Origin: JAWKTM01 sp041399085
GTDB taxonomy: Bacteria; Planctomycetota; Planctomycetia; Pirellulales; Pirellulaceae
Direction of reading: 5' to 3'
Length of the DNA: 28,801 nucleotides
NCBI GenBank assembly: GCA_041399085.1
Contig: JAWKTM010000083.1
Span: 1-28,801, forward strand
Below the pieces are notes generated by a model that was not told the DNA's origin, ran no database searches, and saw only the letters and a list, made by a program, of their open reading frames with translations. Position numbers and translations under genes: made by a program. Below, piece by piece: positions 8,623 to 16,396 of this stretch. Position 1 is the first letter of the stretch. Every line of letters starts with the position of its first letter.

Positions 8623-9991
8623 CTACCGCGGAAACTCAAACTCTCCCGACCCGGGTTTCTCGGACGTTAGCGGAGCGGAATCGCCATACTGCCGTTGCGC
8701 CTCGGCCAGCTTTGCCATTAGTTGCTCGACACGCGATTGCTGCTCGGCGGCCGCTGATAGATCGTGCATCTCGTCCGGGTCCGCGGCCAGATTGAACAAC
8801 TGAGTCCGATTGACATGGGGATAACGAATCAGCTTCCAATCGCCCACACGGATGGCTCGCTGGACGTCGCGATAAGCCAGAAACAACGAATCGCGAACCG
8901 ACGAAGTCTTCCCTTGCAGAATCGGCTTCAAGCTGTGGCCGTCCAAACCGTTGGGGATCTGGCCGCCTCCCTCTAAATCCGCAATCGTGGGAAACAAATC
9001 CAACAGATACACCAACGCATCGCTTTGGCCGTGAGGAATCCCCGGTCCCGCGAACAGCAACGGAGCCTGCATGCTGTGCTCGTACAAGCTCTGCTTGCCC
9101 ATCAAACCGTGGCTGCCGATCGCCAATCCATGATCGGCCGAAAACATCACAATCGTATTGTCCAAACGTCCTTGTTCCTTCAACGCCCGCAGTAGCCGCC
9201 CCATGTGGAAATCCAGTCCGGTGATGCAGGCATATCAATCGTGCAATTGGCTGCGAATCTCCTGCTTGGTGCGAGGCCACGGCCGCCAGTTTCTCGTCAC
9301 GAACGGTCATCTCACCATTGTCGAACGGATGCACGGGCAAATAGTTCTTCGGCAACGGGATCTCGGCCGCCTCATACTGTTTGGTAAAACCGCTCGTGCG
9401 CCACTCGCGGATCGTGCGGATTAAGTTAAAAGCCAGATACATGAACACCGGCTGTTCGCCTGTCCGCCAGTGCAAAGAACTCGATCGCCTCGTCCACGAT
9501 CACCTTGCCCGGCTCGCCGCCTGCCAATCGGTCCGGTTTGTCCTCTACATACTTGTTCACGTCGAATAAAAGCCTGAATCGCCGTGGCCGTGTTGCCACG
9601 TTTGCCGTGATGGTAGTGGGTAAAGTAGCCGGCCTGCTTCATCGTGGCCGGTAGATTCGGCAGCTTGGGCGAAGCCAGCCGGCCATTCCAGCGAAAGTAG
9701 GCCTGGCCGGTCATCAGCATATTGCGGCTGGGCGAACAGACCGCCCCCACGTTGCTGCCCAAGTAGTAGGCGCTGTGGAACACGAACCCGCGTTCCACCA
9801 ATGCGTCCAGCGTCGGCGTCCGAATCGCGCGTCGTTCCCCAAAGCGGCGATCGTGTCGGCCGTTGATCGTCGGCGAACAAGAACAGAATGTTCGGACGTT
9901 TGTCCGCCGCACACAACAAACCCACGCTCATCAGTGCGAACGCACCAGCCAACAACGAAGCGACGAAACGATATCCAATCCACATGGTCAT
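8623..9991 (-). pseudogene. Secreted sulfatase, disrupted by multiple frameshifts
   Basis: Pieces of one sulfatase can be read across changing frames from ATG 9991 to the TAG at 8623: a signal peptide (MTMWIGYRFVASLLAG...LCAAD), KRPNILFLFADDQR (metal-binding Asp pair), ADTIAALG, TPTLDALVERG, the formylglycine motif VCSPSRNMLMTG, KQAGYFTHYHHGK, VNKYVEDKPDRLAGG, PVFMYLAFN, PHDPRV, a FTKQYEAAEIPLPKNYLPVH stretch, GRLDNTIVMFSADHGLAIGS (second metal site) and a normal C-terminus. At least seven frame changes are needed in 1.37 kb, yet conserved motifs and the overall length (about 456 codons) are kept. It follows a DUF1559 gene on the same strand. It is either a recently dead gene or a stretch of poor consensus sequence. 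Confidence 0.85.
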
Positions 9992-10004
9992 AACTTCACT
10001 TTCT

Positions 10005-11047
10005 CTACGGGGCGAAATCCACACCCAGGGCAACGGCAGGAACACGAGGATCAAGAATACACCCAATCGCAGCCAGTTTCCGTACTGCGGCTTTCGGGCG
10101 GTTGCTGGGGGCGGCGCGTCGAGGACGGCGGGGTCAACGATTCCGTCGTTGATTCCGAAGAATTTCGTAGCCGATTGCTCGGGAATAAGCGGAAGAAACC
10201 GGCGCCCTCAATGGCGAACGCCACGTTTCGGCCCGTGATTGTTCGATAAAGAAGCCTTCTCGCACATGTACGGCGTCTTCCCAATCGGTCGAAGCGAGCA
10301 GCCGCGTGGCTTCGTTCAAGTCCACGCGCGGCCTCCATCCAGTGAATGTCCGCCGATTTGGATTCGATCAGCATGACCGTGTTCGAGGTGCTGCCGACGA
10401 TGGCCGAAAATCGGTTGTTTCGAACCAGGCCAGACCGTATTCGGCCCAATGATCGCCACATAGTTGGTATGCGTCGTGTGCTCTGTTCCCGAATGGACCG
10501 AGGGACAACAGCATGTGTCGACCACCTTCTGAATGCAGCTGATTATTAGGACCGTCCCACGGTTCGTCGAAACGACACTGGTCGTAAAGTTCCCGCTGTT
10601 CCATGAACGGCAAGATCAACACGCGCCAGCTATGCATCGGCCGACCGTTCGCGTCGGCAATATAGGCCGGTGGGAACGATTTGAAGGTGTCGTGATAGTT
10701 GTGAAGGGCCAGTTCGATTTGCTTGAGGTTGCTGGAGCACTGCGAACGCCTAGCCGCTTCGCGAGCGGTCTGTACGGCCGGCAAAAGCATGCAGGCCGCG
10801 CAGAGCAGAATAAAGCGCTATGAATAGCGCCCTGAGCAACCTGCCCTTTCTATCTCCCACGGAAAAGCACCAGGGCCCAATACAAAACAACGACCGTCCC
10901 AACCAGCATGCCAGGCATCCCAAATACCGCCAACGATGCTCCGAGCATTGCCATGAGTACAACAGGGATAGCATGCCAAACTGAAAAGCTGGCTCGCTGT
11001 CGGGTAGGGAATCCGCTGGAATCTTTGTTTGGCAGGTCGTTTGACAT
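10005..11047 (-). pseudogene. DUF1559 (SBP_bac_10) protein, paralog 1, frameshifted
   Basis: It starts at ATG 11047 (MSNDLPNKDSSGFPTRQRAS) with a hydrophobic segment (VVLMAMLGASLAVFGMPGML...VVVLYWALVLF), then changes frame into a second hydrophobic segment and the DUF1559 core: LLPAVQTAREAARRSQCSSN, LKQIELALHNYHDTFKSFPP, AYIADANGRPMHSWRVLILP, FDEPWDGPNNQLHS, HTNYVAIIGPNTVWPG, SADIHWME, NEATRLLASTDWEDAVHVRE and a C-terminal hydrophobic LGVFLILVFLPLPWVWIS. About six frame changes are required. The classic prepilin-like N-terminus (FTLVELLVVIAIIG) of most DUF1559 proteins is absent, although the AVQTAREAARR helix remains. The last frame runs into the sulfatase without a stop; a TAG in an adjacent frame at 10005 is the likely original end. 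Function of the family is unknown. Confidence 0.8.
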
Positions 11048-11193
11048 CGAAGGGCTTGCTCGGTTATGAGATACTCAAGACATGAAAGGCCCAATAAGCA
11101 GTTTTCGGCAACTGACGGAAACCGCGCGACAGTTATGAAGGTTGTAAGCACAACAGCGAGATTCGTTGGAGGGCTCCGATCTGAAGCAATTCT

Positions 11194-11270
11194 TCGGCTG
11201 ATATTCGCATTCGTCGTTTAACCGCGTGGGCAACGCCCCGCGCGCAAGTTGGACGAGGCTACCTAACGCG
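11194..11270. repeat. Dispersed ~75-bp repeat, copy B
   Basis: Second copy of the element at 8505-8580, in the same orientation, sharing CGTTTAACCGCGTGGGCAAC and the GTTGGACGAGGC block with scattered differences. It overlaps the frame-read-through end of DUF1559 paralog 2. A further 40 bases also look related (CAAGTTCATGTG here, CGTGTTCATGTG in copy A). Confidence 0.8.
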
Positions 11271-12376
11271 ACTTTCCCGATCCATTCAAGTTCATGTGTT
11301 TGCCAACCTCGTTCCTCGAATCTCGACGCGCTGAAATCCACACCCAGGGAACCGGTAGAAACACGAGGAGCAAAACACACTCAGGCGAACCACGCTCTGC
11401 ACCGCAATTTCTCGCGACCGGCAAGGCATACGCGTCGAGCATTCCGAGCCCTACGTAACCATTGTCAATTCCGATAAGCTGGTCCGCGGCCTCCTCGGAA
11501 ATTCGAGGTATGAAACGCATCCGCGATCGGCCAATACTATGTGCCGGCCGACGATTTCGCGGTACCATAAATCTTCTCGAACATGGACGGCGTCATTCCA
11601 TTCGGCCGAACCCAGCAGACGCGCACGGCCTGTTCCACGTCCAAATCCCGTGGCTCCATCCAGTGGATATGCTCGGAATCCGATTCCACAATCATCATTG
11701 TATAGGCTGCTGTGCCATCCGCAATATCTCGAAACGCGATCGATTCGGCTCCCGGCCAGACGGTTCCGGGCCGATCACCGCCACATAATTGGTATGGGTG
11801 GCTCCCGCCGCGCTCGGTCGAGTTGCCGGACAGCGGCATTGTTCGACGATTTCGAATGAAGCTGTCGGTTGTGCGGACCGTCCCACGGCTCAAGGTCGAG
11901 ATGATACCGACTGCAATAACCATTCTTCCCAGGGCAGGAAGAAGCAAAACTCGCCAGCTATGCATGCGTCGTCCATTCGCGTCAACGGTGTAAGCCGGCG
12001 GTAATGTTCCGATGGATGCCATGGGGTAGGTGTGAAGAGCAATGGCGATTTGTTTAAGGTTGTTCGCACATTGAGCCCGCAAAGAGTGGGGCATTACGGG
12101 GCGAGGGGCGTCGCTTAATAAGAGCGAATAAGCAACACACAGGAACAGCAGAATCAGCAAACAGACTCGGGAAGTTATTCGCCAGCGACTCGATTTGACG
12201 AACACGGCAGCCCAGAAGCTGACAACAAGTGCCGCGACCAGAACGCCTGGCACGCCCAACAAAGCTAGTGATGCCCCGAGCATTGCCATCGAGTACACCA
12301 GTGACCGTAAGCCAAACTGAAAAGCCGCTGCGTTATTGGGCTGTGAGTCGGGGCTATGCGGCTGATTGCTCGTCAT
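11263..12376 (-). pseudogene. DUF1559 (SBP_bac_10) protein, paralog 2, frameshifted
   Basis: Opens at ATG 12376 with MTSNQPHSPDSQPNNAAAFQ, two hydrophobic segments (MAMLGASLALLGVPGVLVAA and VCLLILLFLCVAYSLLLS) and the DUF1559 core (AQCANNLKQIAIALHTY, PPAYTVDANGRRMHSWRVLL). It then needs frame changes to recover YHLDLEPWDGPHNRQLHSKS, CRCPATRPSAAGATHTNYVA, VWPGAESIAFRDIADGTAAY and HIHWMEPRDLDVEQAVR. A last change gives MRFIPRISEEAADQLIGIDN followed by a hydrophobic end, VLLLVFLPVPWVWISARR. At least three or four shifts are implied. The protein is a close relative of paralog 1 with the same three-hydrophobic-segment plan. The exact end is uncertain because the frame runs on into the repeat element. 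Confidence 0.78.
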
Positions 12377-12543
12377 CGAAACGCTCGTTCAGTTATGAGA
12401 TGCTAAGGCGACGGGCAAATGAGAAGTTACCTATATACTAGCACGACGCGCCAGCGAGTGAGTTGATAGATTCACTTGCTTGCGCCGCGTGCTCGTATAA
12501 TTCAATCCGTCGCTCAGCTAAGTACTCGTAGTTCTTATGGCGA

Positions 12544-13290
12544 TCACGCCTCGATCACCCGTCGCCAGCGATCGGGCACGCCGGTCCAGGCTTGTTGATA
12601 CGTGTCTTCCAGCGGCACGTTCACATAGTGATCCGGTTCGAGAAACAAAGGCATTGCGCCGAGCGCGCATCCCACGTGAATCGGTTCCACATAGGCTCGC
12701 AACGGCGACGACGCACTATAGGCCACCAATGTCAAAGGGCGGTCTCGCGGCAGTTGAAAATCGCCGGCCCACAGTCGCGACCAAATCGCCCCATGAATGC
12801 CTTCGGGATCGTGGCGACTGGGTGGGAAGGGATCGATAATCAGCAGATGCACGCCCGCCGATAGGGCCGTGATTGCTTTATCCACAAAATCGTCCAGCGC
12901 GTGTTGAGTATGCTTGTTCGCGGGCGAAACAATCTCGACCATGGCCACGACGCGATCGCCCGTTACATGGCGAATTACGACCGTCCGTTGCTTGAGGGCC
13001 TGAAACGCAAAGTCTTCCGCCTGCTGCGACACCTGGACCTGCGGCGGCTTCTCGGCCACGGCAATCAAGCCGCTCCGGTCGTCCACGGTGGAATCGAGTG
13101 GAGCGGCAGGGTCCTCGAATCGCAGCGCCAGTACATCGGGATGGATATCGCCTGTGCGTTGCTCGCCCAGCGCATAGTACGACGGCGGCAGCAACCCGCC
13201 GTTCAACGTCTCCTTGAGATGGGTAATCCAAGCGCCGTGGAAATCATGGTAAGTTCCCGCGGATACTCGGGTCCAATCGTGCATGGGCAT
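12544..13290 (-). CDS. DUF4058 family protein
   Basis: A 248-residue protein starting MPMHDWTRVSAGTYHDFHGA, the standard opening of DUF4058 proteins; this fixes the start at ATG 13290 in preference to an in-frame codon 15 bases upstream. Further family features are the segment VVAMVEIVSPANKH followed by DDFVDKAITALSAGVHLLII, where the E-I-(V/L)-SP-x-NK pattern resembles PD-(D/E)xK-type nuclease cores such as the Uma2 group. That catalytic reading is inference, and the family has no settled function. No signal peptide or membrane helix is visible. The gene stands alone between the disrupted DUF1559 block and the orphan gene upstream of it, with 81 bp separating it from the latter's stop. Confidence 0.85.
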   Translation of the reverse strand: MPMHDWTRVSAGTYHDFHGAWITHLKETLNGGLLPPSYYALGEQRTGDIHPDVLALRFEDPAAPLDSTVDDRSGLIAVAEKPPQVQVSQQAEDFAFQALKQRTVVIRHVTGDRVVAMVEIVSPANKHTQHALDDFVDKAITALSAGVHLLIIDPFPPSRHDPEGIHGAIWSRLWAGDFQLPRDRPLTLVAYSASSPLRAYVEPIHVGCALGAMPLFLEPDHYVNVPLEDTYQQAWTGVPDRWRRVIEA

Positions 13291-13371
13291 AGCTGCAATC
13301 CCCACAATAGCGAAGCGAAACGGACGCTCCGCTATTGTATCAACAGGTTTGCCGTCGCAGTATTATGCGGC

Positions 13372-14172
13372 TCACGCCGTTGGCACATCGATTGGCGGAT
13401 CATTCGGTGGATCGACCGGCGTGATGGTGAGCGTTCCCGTACCGGGATCGGTCGGCGGATCGGTCGGTGGATCATCGTCCGAATCCCCGCCGCCGCTGCC
13501 GCTGGTTCGCAGCAACGCGACTTCGAAATAGTCGCCCAGCCGGTCGGGATCGGCGGCGTGCTTTTCCATCAGCCGGCCGACGTTCGCGTACATCGCGACT
13601 GCCAGGGCCACCCGAGCCGCCTCGGCCGCGTCGCTGGCCGCGCTGATCTCGGCCTCGGTCCCCTGCTGGGTGTTGCGAGCCGATTCGAGGCTGGCGTGAA
13701 ACGCCTCGACCGTCGATTGCAGCGACGCGAAATCGGGAAACGCCGCCAACCGCTGAGCCAACGTCTGCACGGCCAAGATCCGTTGATCGCGCGCACCCTG
13801 CTGAAATGGACCACGGCCGTTGGGGAAAATCTGCGTGTATTGTGGTGTCCCGTCCAGATAAACGTTTTGCACCGTGATGTCCCACCGTCGGACGCGCTCA
13901 CCGCTGAGTTCGTCCAGCAACTCTTCGAGCACGTCGGTTTGTCCTTTCCGAGTGCCCGATACGACATCGAAGGTGACCATCGCCAGTTGAAAGGTGTCGA
14001 ACAGCGGTTGCACGCGGTCCAAACACGCCTGGATGTCGGCATCGGCGGGCGAACCGAGCCTGGAGGCGAGCCGCGCCGTGTGGTCGGCGCCGATCTTGAG
14101 CATCAACGGGCGTCGTCGTTCTGTCACTCGCAAGAACTGGTTCGAGGCATAACGCCACGACAAATCGGCCAT
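13372..14172 (-). CDS. Unrecognised 266-residue protein with an Asp/Pro-rich tail
   Basis: I do not recognise a family. Start ATG 14172 (MADLSWRYASNQFLRVTERR) is supported by AAGGAG 8 bases upstream; the frame stays open upstream only because it runs into a 42-bp repeat array. Residues 1-230 look globular and helical, with an Ala-rich coiled-coil-like stretch (TLAQRLAAFPDFASLQSTVE onward through ASDAAEAARVALAVAMYANV). Residues about 232-266 are a low-complexity tail of Gly/Ser, DDD and DPP repeats, which looks like a flexible linker or C-terminal tether. There is no signal peptide or membrane helix. The position directly behind a phased palindrome array suggests that the array belongs to its 5' region and may control it. 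Confidence 0.7.
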   Translation of the reverse strand: MADLSWRYASNQFLRVTERRRPLMLKIGADHTARLASRLGSPADADIQACLDRVQPLFDTFQLAMVTFDVVSGTRKGQTDVLEELLDELSGERVRRWDITVQNVYLDGTPQYTQIFPNGRGPFQQGARDQRILAVQTLAQRLAAFPDFASLQSTVEAFHASLESARNTQQGTEAEISAASDAAEAARVALAVAMYANVGRLMEKHAADPDRLGDYFEVALLRTSGSGGGDSDDDPPTDPPTDPGTGTLTITPVDPPNDPPIDVPTA

Positions 14173-14186
14173 TTTCGTAACTCCTT

Positions 14187-14480
14187 GTGAAACAGGTGTT
14201 TCGTGCGTGTCGCGAAATTGCGACTGGCATGAAACAGTTGTGTCGTGCGTGTCGCGAAATTGCGACACGCGTGAAACGGTTGTTTTGTGCGTGTTGTGAA
14301 ATTGCGACACGCACGAACGGCTTGCTTTGTGTCAGTCGCGATTTCGCGACATGCATAAATGTGTTGTGTCGAGCCAGTCGCGAAATTGCGACTCGTGCAA
14401 AACAGTTGTGTGGCGTCAGTTGCGAAATTGCGACTGGGACTAACCAGCCGTTGTGTCGCGGTGCGAAAATGGCGACGAAA
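14187..14480. repeat. Seven-unit 42-bp palindrome array
   Basis: Exactly seven 42-bp units (294 bp). A 16-bp palindrome sits at the same place in each: starts at 14209, 14251, 14293, 14335, 14377, 14419 and 14461. The consensus is GTCGCGAAATTGCGAC; the fourth copy is the near-perfect GTCGCGATTTCGCGAC, and the seventh is the most degenerate. Sequence between palindromes is also conserved (GTGAAACAGTTGTGTCGTGC type) but more diverged. Because 42 is a multiple of three, several frames on both strands stay open and encode 14-residue peptide repeats, which I treat as a by-product. The array begins 15 bases upstream of the orphan gene's start codon, next to its ribosome site. Confidence 0.92.
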
Positions 14481-15101
14481 CTTAAACGCGAGCTTCCCGC
14501 TACTCGCGAAACCGTGGATCACGTCACTACGGCGCATTCGTCGCGTCTCTTAGTTGCCGGTTCATTGCCGCTAGCGATCGACGCCAGCGTCCGTCCGTGA
14601 CTAGCCGCCAAACGCGCGCTGGGGGTGAGTGCCAACCAGCCCATCCGAACCAGTCACTCCGTTGTTTAGAGCAATTTGACAAATCGCCGGCCCAAAGTCA
14701 ACAATGCCGCCGCTTTTTTCTCTCCACCTCGACTCCGGCGACTTTCGACTGCTGAATCAACGCCGTGACGGTCGGTTTGCCGAGTGCGGACGGTGAGGGC
14801 GAGAGGTCGAACGTGGCGGATAAAACCGTTCGAGCGTGCCGGACTACCCGCGAACAAACTACATTGAAGCGGCAGGGCGCGACCGTCCGGTGCCCCACAT
14901 GTGAAGCGGCACGGCGAGAGGCTGCGTGCCGCTTACATGTGTGACACCGGAGGGGCTCGCGCCGTGCCGCTTTCATGGATTGCGAAACTTATTGGAGGCT
15001 GGGCCGGAAAATGTTGCAAATTATAGTGGCGTTGTGATATCCCTAGGAGAATAATCCTTCTGGCACTTGAGTACGATCAGTCCAACACATATTAGAGGCG
15101 A
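14481..15101. other. Gene-free stretch between the 42-bp array and the esterase gene
   Basis: About 620 bp without a convincing gene. At 14690-14696 and upstream on the minus strand, TTGACT is followed 17 bases later by CAAATT, a weak promoter-like pair about 500 bases before the orphan gene. A hairpin repeat lies at 14897-14940, and a related inverted fragment (GCGCCGTGCCGCTTTCATG) lies near 14960. An AGAGG precedes the esterase start at 15102. Otherwise I see nothing nameable. Confidence 0.5.
14897..14940. repeat. Hairpin repeat (ACATGT...GCGGCACG family), upstream of the esterase
   Basis: ACATGTGAAGCGGCACG and CGTGCCGCTTACATGT form an inverted repeat of about 16 bp with one mismatch around a short loop (GCGAGAGGCTG). 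It is preceded by a CGTCCGGTG block seen again at 16249-16257. Relatives occur at 16225-16325 on the other side of the esterase gene. Confidence 0.75.
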
Positions 15102-16089
15102 ATGATGAAACATCGTGGGCGACGAGTCGTAGGTGTGATATTTGTGGTTGCGATTGGATTCGCTTGGCTGGCCGGGCGGGGGTGTGGGGCCGATGAGTTG
15201 CCCGTGCCGCCGCGGGCGGGGAGTTTTACCGTGCAATTGAAATCGGGCGGTTGGGATCGAACGGCGACCGTGCATGTTCCGGCTGGTTATGAGACGACCG
15301 ATCGCTTGCCATTGGTGGTGGCTTTGCATGGGGCCGGCGGCGATGGATCGACGATGTTGCGAAACAATGGATGGGCGGCCAAGGCGGATCGTGAGAAGTT
15401 TATTGTGGTCGCGCCGGATGGGATGTCGGCGTTGCCGCGTTTGCCAAACAGTTTGCGAGCGAATCCAAACCTGTGGAACTCCGGGCAGTTGGGCTCGCGA
15501 TCACCGCGAGCTCGGATCGACGACGTGGCTTTTATCGACGATCTGTTAGACATGCTGAAAGACCGGCTACCATACGACGAGCGTCGTGTGTATGTGACTG
15601 GGCATTCTAATGGGGCGGGTATGACGTTTCGTTTGGGGGCCGAGTTGTCCGAGCGGTTCGCGGCCTTGGCTCCGGTTTCCGGCATGTTGGCCGTCGACGA
15701 TCCGCGGCCGAAGCGACCGCTGCCGACGCTGTACATCATTGGCACACTGGACCCATTGCAACCGATCGACGGTGGCGAAGTGACGTTGCCTTGGGGCACG
15801 AAGCGGACGAACGTGCCGGTGTCCGATTATTTGACTCGCTGGGCCAAGGCGATCGACTGCTCGACCGAGCCGAAGATCGTGAGCGACGAGGCGGGGATTA
15901 AGCGAGTCGAATACCCGTCGAACTCCGGCGGCCCGACCGTTTCGGCCATCTACATCGAAGGACAAGGGCCACGAATGGCCCGGCGGCAATTCGCGTTTGC
16001 CCGTGAGGATGATCGGCCCGAAGACCGACAAGCTGAAGGCGGTCGACGTGATCTGGGATTTCTTTCGCGACAAGTCCGCGCCGAAGTGA
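15102..16089 (+). CDS. Secreted PHB-depolymerase/LpqC-like esterase (one frameshift)
   Basis: Exported alpha/beta hydrolase of the polyhydroxybutyrate depolymerase/feruloyl esterase (LpqC-like) group. It has a signal segment (GVIFVVAIGFAWLAG), oxyanion region LVVALHGAGGDGSTM, nucleophile elbow VTGHSNGAGM (Ser169), the aspartate region IIGTLDPLQPIDGG, and the catalytic histidine motif GHEWPGG. The histidine lies beyond a frame change: at GGG 15966-15968 one G must be removed for the frame to read GQGHEWPGGNSRLPVRM and end at TGA 16087-16089 (DFFRDKSAPK). Read as it stands, the protein loses its catalytic histidine and runs to 16172 with nonsense. AGAGG supports starting at ATG 15102 or, with better spacing, ATG 15105. 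Likely substrates are short polyesters or plant esters. Confidence 0.85.
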
Positions 16090-16224
16090 GCTTGGCGCGC
16101 GGGAGACTTGCGTTTCTCACGACGCGGTCCGCGTGGCGGCTGGCGTTTTCGCGATTTGCCGGAACTCACTAGCGCCAGCCGGGTTAGATTGTCGAAGGAC
16201 CGCGCCGTCGGCAGACAGCGCCTG

Positions 16225-16325
16225 CATGTAAGCGGCACCGCGCAAGCCGTCCGGTGCCACACATGTAAGCGGTACGGCGCAAGCCGTCCGGTATCACAGC
16301 ACCGGACGGCTTGCGCCGTACCGCT
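16225..16325. repeat. Hairpin repeat cluster with a perfect 25-bp inverted repeat
   Basis: Two direct copies of a CATGTAAGCGG(C/T)AC(C/G)GCGCAAGCCGTCCGGT type unit (16225 and 16262) are followed by an inverted copy. The second direct copy and the inverted copy (16268-16292 and 16301-16325) are perfectly complementary over 25 bp around an 8-base loop. Each unit also contains ACGGC-GCAA-GCCGT, a small stem with a GCAA loop. It lies about 135 bases after the esterase stop and 70 before the PQQ gene; without a strong T-run it is not a classic terminator but could end transcription. Confidence 0.88.
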
Positions 16326-16396
16326 CCTATTGTTTCGCTAAACCATTTGCGAACGAGCCCCACAATATCATTTGTATTAAGCAGGAGACCGTCGTT

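Noticed and set aside
8623..10066. A natural fusion of DUF1559 paralog 1 to the sulfatase
   Set aside because: The frame runs from VWISPRRESEV into the sulfatase start without a stop, but the sulfatase has its own signal peptide, and an adjacent-frame TAG at 10005 is the likely original end in a frameshift-ridden region.
12438..12461. Possible further dispersed repeat (CTAGCACGACGCGCCAGCGA)
   Set aside because: It has the look of a repeat unit, but I find no second copy in the window, so it cannot be supported here.
14187..14480. CRISPR-like array
   Set aside because: The 42-bp units are contiguous tandem repeats; there are no unique spacers between conserved repeats, and no cas genes are nearby.
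14187..14600. A repeat protein with 14-residue units (RACREIATGMKQ type) on the plus strand
   Set aside because: The frame stays open only because 42 is divisible by three; frames on the other strand are equally open, and no ribosome site precedes the GTG.
16268..16325. Transposon terminal inverted repeats
   Set aside because: The arms are only 8 bases apart and enclose no gene; no transposase is present in the window.
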